From NCBI GenBank assembly GCA_026874595.1, contig CM049311.1, positions 32,445,176 to 32,509,175 on the forward strand: 64,000 bases of DNA, written 5' to 3'. Within the stretch, counting starts at the first letter, position 1, and every line of letters starts with the position of its first letter. Shown piece by piece: positions 1 through 25,884 of the stretch. The translations under genes were made by a program, and so were the position numbers. The notes under the pieces are model-generated. The model searched no databases. It was not told where the DNA came from and saw only the letters and a program-made list of their open reading frames with translations. This DNA is from Sipunculus nudus. Taxonomy: Eukaryota > Annelida > Sipuncula > Golfingiida > Sipunculidae.

Positions 1-1712
1 TGCCAGATAGGGATTGTCAGTAGTTTTAATGCAAGGAAGGCCCATTAAAGAATTCTATGTATAAAGGGGTCTTAAATTTTCTGTCACTTGGTCTTGAAAA
101 TCTTAAATTTGCTTTTTGCAGAGAGATGCAGGAACCCTGATATAGAGATATTGAGAAATGTTTATTTTCAGATGATAATATGACTATGATGAATAGAGTT
201 TAAAATTAAACTTCAGAATCGTGACGTGAAACATTTATCAAGGATGTATATCAGACCTGTCAGTTAATTGCTCAGTGGTGGCTCTGTGTCATTGTTGTGC
301 CACTACATTATCATATTTCATATACAGTCAAGAGTACAGGAAGCTTAAATATCATGATCGTACAGCTGCATGTCACATACACACATTTCTTGTTATCTTA
401 CACACATCATGTCACATCGAGCATGATTTATGAAAGAAACATTGTTATAAATTATTCATTGTTATTGTTACAACTAATACTCTGTTATTATTAATTATTC
501 ATTATTATTATTGATACAATTATTATTGTTTTTATTATTATTATTATTATTATTATTTACTTGTTGTCTGATGTCTGATGTTCTGAATAATAATAAAAAA
601 CACTTATTGTTATTAGGAATTATAAAAAACAATGATTTGCATTCCATAGATTGTTATTAATTCAAAGAGGAAAAAAAAACATTTGGGGAGATTCGTGATA
701 ATTATTTCACACAAACTTCTAGTGACCTTTCTTATCAGTTGACAAAATTAAACTGGATTGCTGTAGACTTAATAAGCATATAATTTATATAATGATGAAG
801 ATTTAGCAGGTTCTACATTTTTCAGGCATGGTTTAATTCATGTATGTACTTTGCACACTCATTACATAATTAATTCACGAGTTTAAATTTTGGTCCTGAT
901 GAAATTATTTTTTATTTGATTTGGTCAACACAATCTGTAAACATAAATCATTTTTTCATATTTATTACCAGCAAAGCTATATGTTTTTTATGAGTTTCCC
1001 GTGTTTTCCTAACCATTCAAATTCCCAGCTAAATATATATTTATTATAGAATGCAGTGTATCTGTGATAGAACGCATGACCGCTTTTCAGTTTATATAAT
1101 CTCCCAGGGTAAATAGTCTTAATTACACAACAACACTTACTAGGTACATTATCATAATTAGAGAGAGGATAACCATCTGAATTGTTTAATAATTTAAACT
1201 CCAGAATACGGTCAGAGATCATAGTGAACCTGCTCATTATAAAAACAAGGAAGTTAAACATGACTGTTGACATGAAATAAGCAAAGACGGCCATGTGCGT
1301 TTTTCATGGTTTGAGTCATGTCAAGGAAACTTAAGGGCATATATACATGACTTCAAATTCTTCTGTGAAAATGATTAGCATTCACATGCTGTCTCATTAT
1401 AGTTGTGTATGAGTAAAGGTGAAAAGATTTTGCTGACATATGAGAAATACTGGAAAGTGGATGGTAAGTCCAGATGATGTATTCGTCTTAAGAATGGCGG
1501 CTTACTCATTTATACCAATAAATTTGATATGATTGGTTTTACATAGGAAATCTTGACAGTACAGTCTCATTCGAAAATACCAAAAATCATGTCAGTGTTT
1601 TTTCAAATATTTAACATGTTGAAGTTCTTAAGTATAACCAAAGAACATCTTTTTGTTTCAAAATTTAGTTGTGTCAGTCTTGGGTTGGTCTGTCAAGTTA
1701 TGACACAGTTTA

Positions 1713-1834
1713 CTTTATATATAAATGGATATTAACCAGTTCATTCAATACCCATTGAGCATATGACAGCTTATCTTATATATAACTGGATATTAACCAG
1801 TTTATTCAGTACCCATTGAGCATATGACAGCTTA
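1713..1834. repeat. 61-bp direct tandem duplication
   Basis: Two adjacent copies, 1713-1773 and 1774-1834. They share 'ggatattaaccagtt', 'acccattgagcatatgacag' and the rest with only a few differences. No coding potential. It reads as a recent local duplication in the CNKSR intron. Confidence 0.8.
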
Positions 1835-2340
1835 GATATTTTTCCTCAGCTCCTAAAACAAAGCCCGAATTTTACCCCCAAAGGCTGTTGTTTTAATATG
1901 TCTAGTTAATATCTTGAAAATCAAAGACAATTCTTATTTGGTAGTATGACTATTATAAAAGGACTATTTTTAGTGTGACTAACAGGTAACAGGTTTCTCT
2001 CTCTGGTGACTGCTTCATGGTAGGGAAAACACTGCATTCGATAGGATGGAAAATATCAATATTCCCGTAACAATTAATGGAATAATCTCTTGTTTGAAGA
2101 TGACTCCAAGTAAACAACAGTGGCAGCCAGTGTAGCTATCAAAACACTGTTGTTATTTGCTGAAAGAGTTTTTGCCCTGTGTGTGTTTACTTTGTATTGT
2201 TATTGGTGGGTCAGTATAAAGAAATAGCAATAGGTTTATACCCGAGGCATTAATATAATAATTTAGCAACTGAATCGGAATAGCTGCCTTTCATTTTTGC
2301 TTCAGAAAAAGCATATATACAGACTTGTCTGTTATTGGTG

Positions 2341-2517
2341 TATACAGTGAAACCTGTGTTATAGGACCAGCTGAGGGACTGGCCGAAGTGGTGTTAATTC
2401 ACAGGTGATGTAATTGGACAGGTCAGTCACAACCAGTATGAATGGGGTCTGTTCACTCAGAGGTGGTTTTTACAGATATATAGACAGGTGCCAATATTAG
2501 AAAGGTCCAGCTGTATA
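2341..2517. mobile_element. Short pogo/Tigger-like inverted-repeat element
   Basis: The left end reads TATACAGTGAAACC and the right end is the reverse complement of TATACAGCTGGACC. Starting at TA followed by CAG is the usual form of pogo/Tigger ends with a TA target duplication. The 177-bp interior has no ORF, so it would be a non-autonomous relic. The repeats match over only about 7 bp exactly, then loosely. Confidence 0.5.
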
Positions 2518-2572
2518 AATAAATATATACATATTTTATATTTTACATATATATATATATATTTTGTTTCAG

Positions 2573-16620
<14,048 letters not shown>

Positions 16621-17249
16621 ATCACATCAACACAAGGGACCATTCCTTATATTTATTGGCATTGCCTTCATCCTTCGGGGTTTATTAATTATGGGTCATT
16701 ATATTTGATCACTTGTACAGAGACTTTAAATGTTGTTATCATTGTTGTTTATGTATTTCATGTGTCTATAAAATATGTAAAACCAATCTTTGTTGGGCTT
16801 ATTTTGATACCCTTCTGATAGAGGTTGTTTCAAACCAAAACAAACCCCTATAATTAGCGGCCTGCACTATATGTCTCAACTATCAAACTTTAAAATCAGA
16901 ATTTGTTACATTTCAAGGAAACACCTTTCTACATTTCACATGCATATGGAGTCCATTCCACAGAATTGCCTTGAAACAATTTTTACCCAATATATTTGCA
17001 CATGCACCATTGCCCTCTTCACTACATTCAAACCCAAGCCGCTGCTGAATTTAGAAGCATTGTCAGAGGCAGAATTTGATGCCCACCATTTCTAACCAGC
17101 AGAGCTGTACTCTTGTGAGTCAAATTCTGTGCTGTGTGCTTATTTTGATATCGGTGATTTCCACAAGTTGTTTGACTGGCTATATATAGCAGAAACGTAT
17201 CTGTTACATGTAATTGTTATGTTTGATAGATTCTTTCAGTAGATTTTTA
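16621..17249 (+). other. Probable CNKSR 3' untranslated region and flank
   Basis: Begins right after the CNKSR stop. I see no perfect AATAAA in the first 250 bases; a TATAAA-type variant lies near 16767. No other gene or repeat is recognised up to the Helentron-like block at 17250. Confidence 0.45.
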
Positions 17250-18109
17250 GCTTAGCTGACTATAAGTTGTCTGAGCTATAGTCATGGCCCGTTTTCAGTC
17301 CGTCTGTCTGTAAGACTGGCAGGTTTTCAAACCTTAAGACCTGTGAATCCAAAATTCGGCATACAGTTAGATGTTCCCAAAATCTACTACTATACTGAAA
17401 ATTTGGTTAACATGAATTCCTTACCTTTGAGATATTTAGGAAAAAACCTCAAATTTCCATTAGAAATCAATTATCACACTTCAGTGGGCCAGCCAAAGTT
17501 GATTTTTTTTTTCACTTTTAACGGCATGGCTTGTTAATAGGAAGCATCCATGCTAGATAAATCAACCACAGAGTGAAAAAAATTTTGAATTTCAAGGTTA
17601 TTTTCAAGATATAACCAAAGTTATATAGTCGTTGTCCATTGTCTGTCTGTCTGTCTGTCCCTTAAACTGACATGATTTGAAACTGTTAGAGCTATGAATC
17701 CAAAATTCAGCATACTGTTAGATGTCCCCAAAATCTCCAACCATATACCGAAAATTGGGTCAATATGACTAAGTTCCTTCGAGATATTTAGGAAAAACCT
17801 CAAATTTCAAATATAATATTGTCATGCTTCAGGACTGCCTAATATCAAAACCATATGTTTTTCTTAATATTTACCAGAAGTAATCTCCTATATATTTCCT
17901 ATATACATGCCAGAAATTAAGTCTGCTTACTATAATTTCTTTAAGTTATGGGCCGGAACATTATGGACTTTGTAAAAAATTAGGAAAAATATTTACTCAC
18001 TTAACATGAAAATTGTTCAACTAGAGACTATTTTCCCCAAGTATATAACTTTGTTTAATTAAGATTCAATTGTTAACCCAAAATAAGATCTGAATTTTGT
18101 AAATTTTTA
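17250..18109. mobile_element. Helentron-like element, family H-related, truncated
   Basis: The left end GCTTAGCTGACTATAAG plus 'ctgagctatag' is the same head as the elements at 10580, 18110 and 44993. The interior has two related units (about 17330-17500 and 17680-17810) sharing 'gaatccaaaattc.gcata', 'gttagatgt' and 'tttaggaaaaa.cctcaaat'. No 3' hairpin is found before the next element starts at 18110. Non-coding. Confidence 0.6.
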
Positions 18110-19696
18110 GCTCAGCTGACTGAAAGCCATCTGAGCTATAGTGATCACCCTTTGTCCTTGGTCTGTCCGGCCGTCCGTTAACAGGGCACAAATTGTAACA
18201 GCTGGACCTGGAATCTTCAAACTTGATATCCAGAGAGGTCCATGAAAAATATCCTTGGAAACCTGAAATTAGCTCTCTGTTACCAATTTCTCCGAGCTAT
18301 GGAGCTGGTAAGTACCCTCCAGAATAATCAAAGATTTGATACAAAAGCTCAAATATCTGAAAAACTACTGCATTGATCACCATGATTTTTTGCATGAATA
18401 TTGATTATTGAGTATTACATCAGTTCCTGCAAACTGGTGGCGCCACTTGTACATTTTCTAATTTATACGTTTTTTTTCTCTATTTTTGATACTTTCAAAG
18501 AAGCTGTCATCTGTCAACAATGCACAAATTGTAACTGCTGGACCTGGAATCTACTAACTTTACATCCTGGGAGACCCATGAAAAATGTCTTTGGAAACCT
18601 AAAATTAAGTCTCGGTTACTCATACCCTCTGAGCTATAGGGCTCAGAAGTACCCCCCAGAATAATTAAAAATTTGATACAAAAGCTGTTCTACCTTGACA
18701 ACTACTGCATTGATCAAATTGATTCTTTGCATGAATATTGATCATGGAGTGTTCCGTCTGTTGCTGCAAACTGGTGGCACCTACTTTTTTTCTAATTTTT
18801 ATGAATTTTTTTCTTTTTTTTTGATATCTTCCGAAACCCAGCATAGTTGTTCCTGCATCTATGTTGTTGAGCCTAACAAAGACAGGTGGCACCACCAGCA
18901 ATCCTTTCTGTGCAGTAAGAATCTGGGTGTCTTATAGATAGCAGCCCAAATCTCAAGAGTGGCTCAATGTATTGTGCTGAAAGTTTGCTTGTCCATAGAA
19001 CTTGGATCTCTCCAACTCATAATTGCGAATGGTGGCGCCACCTACAATACTTATTGCATAGTGTCCATCTGTACATTTGTCATCTGTTCGTCTTAGTGGT
19101 TCTTCAATGTATTGTGTTGAAATTGTGCATGTTCATAGATCCTCAACACCTAGATCTCGTAAACAATACGGGTGGCGACGTCTGCAGTCGTTTTTTTCGC
19201 GGCATCCATTGATATATTTGCTTTTTGTGAAACTTGCTCATATCTCAGGAATGGTTCCAGATATTGGTCTGAAATTTGGCATATCCGTCCTTTTTGGAAA
19301 GTTTTCTCGTAAAACAGACAGGTGGCACCACATACTTTCTCGGTTTTGTAGAGTAAATAAATGCCTTTTACTCAGGAGTGATTTGCCGTATTGGCCTGAA
19401 TTGGTGCATACCCATAGATCTGGGACTCCTACATCTTGTACTCAAGACTGCAATCGTCTGCCTGTGGCGTCCATACCTTCATGTACTTTGGGTGAAAATT
19501 GCTCATATCTTAGGAGTGGTTCAAGATATTGGTCTGAAATATGGCATGTCAATCTGTCTTGGAGAGTTTTCTCATGAACCAGGCATTTCTAAGGACCCTT
19601 CCCAAAATTCATGATTTTTAGCACTCTGGCAGTCATTTTGCTCATTGTTCAACATTCCTTGAATTTAGCTGAGCGTCATGGCCCATGGGCCACTAG
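18110..19696. mobile_element. Helentron-like non-autonomous element, family H, copy 2
   Basis: The left end GCTCAGCTGAC matches the right AGCTGAGC in inverted orientation. The 3' palindrome TGGCCCATGGGCCA (19679-19692) is followed by CTAG|TT. Internal tandem units have 'ggcacaaattgtaac' and palindromes at 18436 (one mismatch) and 19033 (GGTGGCGCCACC). The right half has further degenerate units with 'ggtctgaaat.tggcat'. ORFs here (for example 19077-19577) are accidental. Confidence 0.75.
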
Positions 19697-20077
19697 TTTA
19701 AGTTATTAGCATAAAAATAAAATCAGTACCTTCGATTTTGCCCAACTTGGACTTTGGCACATTTTTCCCGTGTAAGTACTATTGATTTAATTTTTATTTA
19801 ATTTGTTTTTATCTGAAATTTGAAAATAAAAGCTAGAAAATTAGGCAAGTTTTTTTTCATGAGGCTCTGTAGTCATTTGCTTTGTCCAGATGCAGGGTCC
19901 CACTCCAGGTCACTGGAAGTCAGATATGCCAGGGTTTCTGATTTGTTACAGTCACTGGGGGAGATCCCTGCTGTGACAGGTGTATAGTTCCCCCCCTTAC
20001 AAACCCTTCCCACCAAGTCTTATGCAGTAATTGTATCCCCAGACAAAGTCGGGGGATACTATGTTTTCATACCGGTC

Positions 20078-20107
<30 letters not shown>
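20078..20107. repeat. (GCC)n microsatellite
   Basis: About ten CCG/GCC triplets just inside the left end of the Helentron-like element. The most GC-rich spot of the window's left half. Confidence 0.85.
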
Positions 20108-20108
<1 letters not shown>

Positions 20109-20689
20109 ATATGAATCTTGTTGGCGCGATAACCCAAAAAATATTTCACGGAACTTTACCAAACTTGGTATATGTATAGATATGGGTAAGAGGACGATGC
20201 CTATGTAAAATGAGGTCATGACCTTTACTAGGAGAGTGTCCTTGACCTTGAATAGGTCCAATTTTGGGGAAAATCACACAAATTCTTTAATATCTCAAGA
20301 AATCTTGCATGGATTTATCCCAAAATCAAGTTGATGGAAGATCATGGATAGGGTTGTCATGTTCCAGAAACTGGTGGCGCCACCTATTATTCTTTACTTT
20401 TTTTCGTGCCGTTTAATACCCCCTAAATTGCCACCTTACAGCACTGTGAGCATTATAAGTCAAAAACTAATGGACAGATTTCTTTTATATTATGCATATA
20501 CATAGGTATGGGTTATGGGATGATGCTTATTTAAATTGGGGTCATAACCTTTCCTATGATAGTGGCCTTGACCTTGAATATTGCCATATATGGTGAAAAT
20601 CACACACCTCTTATGATATCTCCAGTGTTGATAGCCATATGGATTTCAAACATGACTTATGTATGGCCCACCACTAAAGTAAGAACCCT

Positions 20690-23350
20690 ATAGGTTCTAG
20701 GGTCATGAGGTCAAAGGTCAAGGTCACTGGACTGGCATTTTAAAAGATACTTTGGATGCATTTTAAGCCAAACTTTCATCCCAGGTCTTCCATCTTGAAT
20801 ATATAGCTCACTTGCCAATAATGGATGATCCATATAAATTTTGGGGTCACAAGGTCAAAGGTCAAGGCCACAGGAGCTATCTGTCCAAAAATTAGTTTCT
20901 GGATGATAATTCCTGCTTTTATTGATGTAATGATTTCAAAATTGACTTATATATGTCCCATTGAAAAAGCAAGACTCAAATTGATTTTGGGGTCATGAGG
21001 TCAAAGGTCAAGGTCACAGGAAACCTCTATAAAAAGATTGTGGATGCATTTTCAGCCAAACAATTCATCTCAGATCTTTCATCTTGCACATATAGTTCAC
21101 CTGCCAAGAGTGGAAGACCCCTATCAATTTTGAGGTCACAAGGTCAAAGGTGAAGGTCACAGGAGCCATATGTCCAAAAATTAGTTTCTGGATCATAATT
21201 CCTGCTTTTATTGATGTATGGATTTCAAACTTGACTTATATATGTCCCATTGGAAAAGCAAGACCCAAATTGATTTTGGGGTCATGAGGTCAAAGGTCAA
21301 GGTCACAGGACACATCTTTAAAAAGATGTGGATGCATTTTCAGCCAAACATTTCATCTCAGACCTTTCATCTTGCACATATAGTTCACCTGCCAAGAGAG
21401 GAAGAACCCTATCAATTTTGAGGTCACAAGGTCAAAGGTGAAGGTCACAGGAGCCATCTGTCCAAAAATTAGTTTCTGGATGATAATTCCTTCTTTTATT
21501 GATGTTTGGATTTCAAAACTTGACTTGAATTTGACCCATTGGAAAAGCAAGACCGGAATTGAATTTGGGGTCATAAGGTCAAAGGTCAAGGTCACAGGAA
21601 ACCTCTATAAAAAGATTGTGGATGCATTTTCAGCCAAACAATTCATCTCAGATCTTTCATCTTGCACATATAGTTCACCTTCCAAGAGTGGAAGACCCCT
21701 ATCAATTTTGAGGTCACAAGGTCAAAGGTGAAGGTCACAGGAGCCATATGTCCAAAAATTAGTTTCTGGATGATAATTCCTGCTTTTATTGATGTATGGA
21801 TTTCAAACTTGACTTATATATGTCCCATTGGAAAAGCAAGACCTAAATTGATTTTGGGGTCATGAGGTCAAAGGTCAAGGTCACATCTTTAAAAAGATGT
21901 GGATGCATTTTCAGCCAAACATTTCATCTCAGGTCTTTCATCTTGCACATATAGTTCACCTGCCAAGAGAGGAAGAACCCTATCAGATTTGAGGTCACAA
22001 GGTCAAAGGTGAAGGTCACAGGAGCCATCTGTCCAAAAATTAGTTTCTGGATGATAATTTATTCTTTTATTGATGTTTGGATTTCAAACTTGACTTGTAC
22101 TTGACCCATTGGAAAAGCAAGACCGGAATTGAATTTGGGGTCATGAGGTCAAAGGTCAAGGTCACAGGAAACCTCTATAAAAAGATTGTGGATGCATTTT
22201 CAGCCAAACAATTCATCTCAGATCTTTCATCTTGCACATATAGTTCACCTGCCAAGAGTGAAAAACCCCTATCAATTTTGAGGTCACAAGGTCAAAGGTG
22301 AAGGTCATAGGAGCCATATGTCCAAAAATTAGTTTCTGGATGATAATTCCTGCTTTTATTGATGTATGGATTTCAAACTTGACTTATATATGTCCCATTG
22401 GAAAAGCAAGACCCAAATTGATTTTGGGGTCAATAGGTCAAAGGTCAAGGTCACATCTTTAAAAAGATGTGGATGCATTTTCAGCCAAACATTTCATTTC
22501 AGGTCTTTCATCTTGCACATATAGTTCACCTGCCAAGAGAGGAAGAACCCTATCAGTTTTGAGGTCACAAGGTCAAAGGTGAAGGTCACAGGAGCCATCT
22601 GTCCAAAAATTAGTTTCTGGATGATAATTCCATCTTTTACTGATGTATGGATTTCAAACTTGGCTTTGTTATTGACCCATTAGAAAAGCAAGACCCAAAT
22701 TGATTTTGGGGTCATGAGGTCAAAGGTCAAGGTCACAGGAAACCTCTTTAAAAAGATTGTGGATGCATTTTCAGCCAAACAATTCATCTCAGATCTTTCA
22801 TCTTGCACATATAGTTCACCTGCCAAGAGTGGAAGACCCTATCAGTTTTGAGGTCACAAGGTCAAAGATGAAGGTCACAGGAGCCATATGTCCAAAAATT
22901 AGTTTCTGGATGATAATTCCTGCTTTTATTGATGTATGTGTTTCAAACTTGACTTGTATATGTCCCATTGGAAAAGTAAGACCAAAATTGATTTTGGGGT
23001 CATGAGGTCAAAGGTCAAGGTCACAGGACACATCTTTAAAAAGATGTGGATGCATTTTCAGTCAAACATTTCATCTCATATCTTTCATCTTACACATATA
23101 GTTCTCCTGCCAAGAGAGGAAGAACACTATCAATTTTGAGGTCACAAGGTCAAAGGTGAAGGTCACAGGAGCCATCTGTCCAAAAATAAGTTTCTGGATG
23201 ATAATTCCTGCTTTATTGATGTATAGATTTCAAACTTGACTTGCATATGTCCCATTGGAAAAGCAAGACCCAAATTGATTTTGGGGTTATGAGATCAAAG
23301 GTCAAGGTCACAGGACACATCTTTAAAAAGATCAAGGTCACAGGACCAAC
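20690..23350. repeat. About 288-bp tandem array with nuclear-receptor DR1 motifs
   Basis: The word 'ttagtttct' recurs at 20892, 21181, 21469, 21759, 22040, 22329, 22610, 22899 and (as 'taagtttct') 23187, giving periods of 281-290 bp over about nine units. Units alternate in type: one has 'gattgtgg' and 'gccatatg', the other 'gatgtgg' and 'gccatctg', so the higher-order period is about 570 bp. Each unit holds two clusters of AGGTCA half sites. One is usually AGGTCAAAGGTCAAGGTCA, a perfect DR1 plus a third half site. The other is AGGTCAAAGGTGA. The short ORFs in the array are repeat translations, not genes. Confidence 0.9.
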
Positions 23351-23474
23351 ATCTTCAACAAGATTGTGGATCGTTAGATGGAATAAACAATAAATATGCC
23401 AAGTGTCAGTATATGCTGCTAAAAATGGGGGTCTGTTCTTGTAGGAGGGGGGCCTACTATGTCTGGGGATACTC

Positions 23475-23491
23475 TGGCACCTGCGGTGCCA
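23475..23491. other. 3' terminal hairpin of the Helentron-like element
   Basis: GGCACC-TGC-GGTGCC with a flanking T-A pair gives a seven-pair stem and a three-base loop. It sits 8 bases before CTAG. This is the expected termination hairpin of Helitron-type transposons. Confidence 0.75.
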
Positions 23492-23869
23492 AGAAATGTC
23501 TAGTTGTTATTGTTTTCACCGTATCTCTTTAATTTTAATGTTGTTTCCACTCCAATGTACAAAAACTTTCCTTGAAAAAGTAATTCAAGGTGTAATCCAG
23601 AAGACGCTATGTTATGTTAATGTAGCATTTTTAAAGAAATCAGTTTTCTTTTAAATGATTTTAACAAATATAATTTAAACCCATTTTTAAATTAAACCCA
23701 TATTTTATAAAATATGAAGCAAATTTTGGATAAATAAAGGCACAATTTAAAAATGTGAAATCTGAATCAAGTATTTTTTTAATATATTTTCGGGGTTTAA
23801 TTAATAGAGTTTCGGGGTATGTTTGGGCACCCCAGAAATAATGCAAAATACACACAATTTGCCAGAATC

Positions 23870-24052
23870 CTCATGAAAGGCTGGTTGGATTGCCATCAAA
23901 TTTGGTGTGCTTATGGGTCTTGATGAACTTGAGCGTATATGCATAGACGATGATGTCACCTACAATATCTTAATTAGTTGCTTGTGCATAGGACAAATGG
24001 ACATATTGTCAACATGTTAATCGGCTGAGCGTCATGACCCATGGGTCACTTG
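23870..24052. mobile_element. 3' fragment of a family H Helentron-like element
   Basis: It ends with GGCTGAGCGTCA, palindrome TGACCCATGGGTCA (24035-24048), then CTTG|TT, as in the complete copies at 10580 and 18110. The palindrome has compensating changes (GGCC to GACC on both arms), so pairing is kept. The left extent is uncertain. Confidence 0.65.
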
Positions 24053-25880
24053 TTTCAAATGGTGGCGTATTTACCGCATAAAATGTTCACGAGTCCAGTG
24101 AATGCGGACGCTGTACACACTCTACAGGAAAACAGAATAAAACAAAAGGCCAAATTTGATAATGCAGGATAAAAGCTAAACATAATAAGGTCCTCATAAT
24201 TTTTTTCTGGGAGCGAGTTGTTGGTATCAGAACAGGGGCGCATTCAGGATTTAGGAAAACGAAAGGTCGAACCCAGGAGGACTAATGATCAAACCTGGAA
24301 AAGTCTCCAGGTCCAGAAATTCGAGGGTCCATGCAGGCCGCAATAATTGGTTCGAACCCCTTAAAGAAAGGTTGTGGCGGCTGAATTAAAAGAGTGGGCG
24401 CGGGTGTCCCAACCCCCGATCCCTCCTTTGGATCAGCTTCTGCAGAAGACCCTGGATAGACGTTTTACATTTAAAGTTAAAAAGATGCACTTTAACATTC
24501 AAAATGGCTTTAAAAGTAGCCGTTACAATGATGAAAAAGGCGATTTCTAATATTATAAACTAGTCATAAAATATAAATGTTTTTTTAGAACGTGTTTTAG
24601 TTCAAATAGGATCATTCAGTGGCATTTATCGCCAACCAAGCTCTTCAGGCACCCACATGAATATTGTAACTGATCCATGGATTTGTTTATGCTTTACATA
24701 AGGGAATTTGTCGATCAGATGTAGACAATATATAAGCCACAATTCTAGCATGTGGAATTCGAGGAAACAAACTTTTCAAGTTTCCTAAACTATCAATGGA
24801 CGCCAGAATATATTGAAAAATAATAGTTGCCCTGTTAAATTCGAGATTGTAGCCAATATGCTCACTATATAGGTAAAAGAAGGCCCTTTAAATATCTTTT
24901 GATGGTTACATGTACGCGATTCTTATAGATACTCTTTTAAGGTTACAGTGATAATTTTCCTGGTGTTTAAATTATAGGTGTTGAGGCTCTATAATCCTTG
25001 GATGATTATCCAACACAGCTACTGTTGTTTATTTTGGCATCTTTTCCGTATTTTCGTAATATCCAAATGTGTTAAAGACACTTTTGGAACGTTAAAAGGT
25101 GGTAATATAAATTTTAATGCCGTGCATAGGGGACCCCTTAACATTCCTGTCGAATATGTATTATAACCTTATTTACCCATTAAACTTTTTAAAAAGGAAT
25201 TTGTATTAGAGAAAACCACCTCCATTTTCGTAATGCAACTTCTGTATCATTACCAGCGCATATCATTTCCCGGCACCTTGGAGGGTGTGCCTGTCAGGTT
25301 CTTAGCCGTGACAACCCGACTCAGTAGGCAATCGGATAATTGGGCTGGTAAGCCTACTCTGGCGCCAGTAATCTGGTCGTAATGCCAGAGGGTCAATATG
25401 ACGCTAGGTTCTTGTTAGATCTTCAGATTGCTCAACATAAATAGATAAATAAAGCATGGCACGCGTGACAATAGGTTTGTGCCTTTTTTTTATTATACTG
25501 ATGAAACCATATGTGATAAACGATATACTTAATGTCACAATCATCTAACACTGTTACATTTTTAGAGCTGTACCTGTAGAATTACAAGCTAATCCAATTA
25601 ATTTTAAAGATTTATAATGGGTGCCTATAATGTAATTATGCAGTTCGACAACCAACACATTTTAATCATATATATGATAAATCTTTAAAATTACTTGGGA
25701 TATCTTTTGGAAATGACTTCAGTTTAGAGACACAGCGGAAATGTGCTCCAAAGCAAGTACACAGTCAGAAGTGCTTAAGCTTATTAATATTTAATCCATT
25801 GGACAGGTAAAGCCTTTATTTCCTGTATATCGCTTTTAAGAATAGCCTTTATTTTATATATCACTTTTGTGGTAATGAAA
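24053..25880. other. Intergenic, no gene seen
   Basis: Mostly unique AT-rich DNA. About 24230-24450 reads like a worn DNA-transposon fragment ('caggggcgcattcagg', then 'cccccgatccctcc'), but no inverted ends could be matched. No coding exon recognised. Confidence 0.5.
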
Positions 25881-25884
25881 ACTC

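Larger units (their letters stand above)
1..2572. other. Intron or upstream DNA of the CNKSR gene, no exon recognised
   Basis: AT-rich sequence with no open reading frame of recognisable family. It precedes a good acceptor (polypyrimidine then AG at 2571-2572) whose exon begins in mid-codon, so at least the right part is intron of the CNKSR-like gene. It holds ATT/TTA runs near 500-560, a 61-bp tandem duplication and a short inverted-repeat element, listed separately. I could not find the SAM, CRIC or PDZ exons expected 5' of the PH domain; they are probably left of the window. Confidence 0.6.
20034..23503. mobile_element. Helentron-like non-autonomous element carrying a DR1 satellite
   Basis: The left end TATCCCCAGAC (20034-20044) is exactly inverted at the right as GTCTGGGGATA (23461-23471). 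A 7-bp-stem hairpin TGGCACCTGCGGTGCCA (23475-23491) then precedes CTAG (23500-23503) and TT. Left subterminal inverted repeat, right repeat set inward, then hairpin and CTAG is the Helentron/HINE architecture. Inside are a (GCC)n run, about 580 bp of unique sequence, and a long tandem array. It encodes no Rep/helicase, so it would depend on an autonomous relative. Confidence 0.78.

Noticed and set aside
19077-19577. 166-codon ORF on the + strand
   Set aside because: It lies wholly inside the family H Helentron-like element (18110-19696), overlaps another ORF in a different frame and has no protein motif.
21218-23139. Series of similar 65-97-codon ORFs (MDFKLDLY..., MKVTGAIC...)
   Set aside because: They are translations of successive units of the DR1 satellite; their similarity comes from the DNA repeat, not from a protein family.
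24340-24365. B-box-like GGTTCGAACCCC
   Set aside because: No A box at the right distance and no cloverleaf; probably part of a worn transposon fragment.
24230-24450. Possible DNA-transposon ends (caggggcgcattcagg / cccccgatccctcc)
   Set aside because: The two sides could not be aligned as inverted repeats and no target duplication is visible; kept only as a note.
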